Shown: one piece after another, positions 20,750 through 24,952 of the stretch
Position numbering within the stretch: position 1 is the first letter of the stretch
Layout of the letters: each line of letters starts with the position of its first letter
Source of the DNA: VRUE01 sp035548675
Lineage (GTDB): Bacteria; Actinomycetota; Thermoleophilia; Solirubrobacterales; 70-9
Direction of reading: 5' to 3'
DNA length: 24,952 bases
Assembly: GCA_035548675.1 (NCBI GenBank)
Contig: DASZSJ010000051.1
Location: 1 to 24,952, forward strand
Program-made: the position numbers and the translations under genes
The notes under the pieces: generated by a model
Database searches by the model: none
Told to the model about the DNA's origin: nothing
What the model saw: only the letters and a program-made list of their open reading frames with translations

Positions 20750-21856
20750 GCGAGGGGTTCCTGCTGCTCGAGGACGGGGCGCGCTTCGACGGCGTGCCGT
20801 GCGGGGCCGGCGGGCCGGTCACCGGCGAGGTCGTCTTCAACACGGCGATGACCGGCTACCAGGAGTCGGTCACCGACCCCTCCTACGCCGGCCAGATCAT
20901 CGTCTTCACCTATCCGCTGATCGGCAACTACGGCGTCTCCGCCGCGGCGATGGAGTCCGACCGCGCCCACGCTCGCGGCGTCGTCATGCGCGACCCGAAG
21001 AACGGCGAGGACGTCGCCACCGCCGAGGGCGGCTGGCTCGACTGGCTCGCCGACTGCGGCGTGCCGGGGATCGGCGGGGTCGACACCCGCGCCGTGGTCC
21101 GTCACATCCGCGACAAGGGCGCGATGCGCGGCGGCATCTTCCCGGCCGGCACGCCCGAGGGCGAGGCGCGCGAACGGGTCGTCGCCGAGCCCTCGATGAA
21201 CGGCGCCGACCTCGCCCGCACGGTCACGCCGTCCGAGCCGGTCCGCTTCGAGGACGGCGACGGTCCCCACGTGGTCGGCATCGACACCGGGATCAAGCTC
21301 AACATCGTGCGCCAGCTGCGCGAGCGGGGTTGCCGGCTGACGTTGCTGCCGTGCGCCTCGACCCCCGAGCAGGTCCTCGCCGAGGAGCCCGATGTCGTCT
21401 TCCTCGCCAACGGCCCCGGCGACCCCGCCGCGCTCGGCTACGTCGTCGACACCGTGCGCGATCTGGTCGGCCGCAAGCCGCTCTTCGGCATTTGCCTCGG
21501 CCACCAGCTGCTCTGCCGCGCGGTTGGCCTGGAGACCTTCAAGCTGCCCTTCGGCCACCGCGGCGCCAACCACCCGGTCAAGGATCTGGCCACGGGTCGG
21601 ATCGACATCACCTCGCAGAACCACGGCTTCGCCGTGCGGGGACCCGGCGGCGAGCCGAAGATCGAGGCCGACGAGCCGGTGCGCTGGGAGACGGACTTCG
21701 GTGCCGCCGAGCTCTCCCACCTCAACCTCTACGACCGCACGGTCGAGGGGCTGGTGCTGAAGGAGGTCGCCGCGGCCACCGTCCAGTACCACCCCGAGGC
21801 CGGCCCGGGTCCGCACGACGCCCGCCACCTCTTCGACGCCTTCCTGGAGCTCTCAA

Positions 21857-21864
<8 letters not shown>
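20746..21864 (+). CDS. carA: Carbamoyl-phosphate synthase small (glutaminase) subunit
   Basis: The 372-residue protein has the N-terminal CarA domain (LLLEDGARFDG, GEVVFNTAMTGYQE, TDPSYAGQ) and a class I glutamine amidotransferase domain with catalytic Cys250 in FGICLGHQ, H349 and E351 in QYHPEAGPGPHD. It hydrolyses glutamine and channels ammonia to CarB. The ATG at 20746 starts right at the end of element E4, and the only SD-like sequence (GGAA at 20740-20743) is two bases from the ATG and inside the hairpin, so normal initiation looks weak. Its stop overlaps the carB start region by eight bases. It is placed in the PyrR-controlled operon, which fits its role in pyrimidine synthesis. Confidence 0.97.

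Positions 21865-24952
<3,088 letters not shown>

Overview
The window is a GC-rich bacterial chromosome segment, most likely from an actinomycetote and perhaps from the Thermoleophilia/Solirubrobacterales. This is inference. It rests on the strong G/C third-position bias that leaves long antisense ORFs, the frequent GTG starts with 4-base overlaps, the Ig-like domain style of the first gene, and an actinobacterial-style PyrR leader. No plasmid, phage, IS or CRISPR feature was seen. Both edges cut a gene: a secreted beta-helix protein on the left and carB on the right.

Layout. (1) 1-5713 is a surface-polysaccharide region: a secreted calcium-binding/beta-helix protein (-), a NodB deacetylase followed by a PssD/PssE split glycosyltransferase pair (+), a sigma-region-4-like protein coupled to a hexapeptide acetyltransferase (-), and a WbpA-type nucleotide-sugar dehydrogenase (+). 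(2) 5838-11302 is a six-gene minus-strand run: CorA transporter, HIT hydrolase, phosphomannomutase/phosphoglucomutase, metallo-beta-lactamase-fold hydrolase, a small unknown protein and a diacylglycerol-kinase-family lipid kinase. (3) 11408-14875 is a plus-strand operon headed by a SAM-I riboswitch with a clear terminator. It encodes a threonine-synthase-like PLP enzyme, a ubiquitin-like sulfur carrier ending in Gly-Gly, a CDP-glucose-type nucleotidyltransferase and an NAD-dependent dehydratase. The riboswitch and the sulfur carrier make the first two genes much better candidates for the MetM/MetO homocysteine route from O-phosphohomoserine than for threonine synthesis. (4) 14903-17585 holds an SRAP/HMCES protein, a membrane-anchored unknown, tRNA-Arg(CCG) and RNase Z. 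(5) 17784-24952 is the pyrimidine operon pyrR-pyrB-pyrC-carA-carB, preceded by a predicted PyrR-binding stem-loop that sequesters the pyrR ribosome-binding site.

The main structure not explained by genes is a set of five short palindromic elements at gene borders (5759-5836, 9711-9757, 13804-13857, 17617-17695, 20697-20743). They fall into three sequence groups by their outer stems but share one architecture: an 11-17 bp stem, then a core with T-rich and A-rich shoulders, C-rich and G-rich inner arms, and a central TAT. One adds about 19-25 residues to the C-terminus of the nucleotidyltransferase. Another separates pyrC from carA yet carries a 20-codon ORF that overlaps both neighbours by ATGA. 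They resemble in behaviour the coding-compatible palindromic elements known in Rickettsia, and look like an undescribed dispersed family in this lineage.
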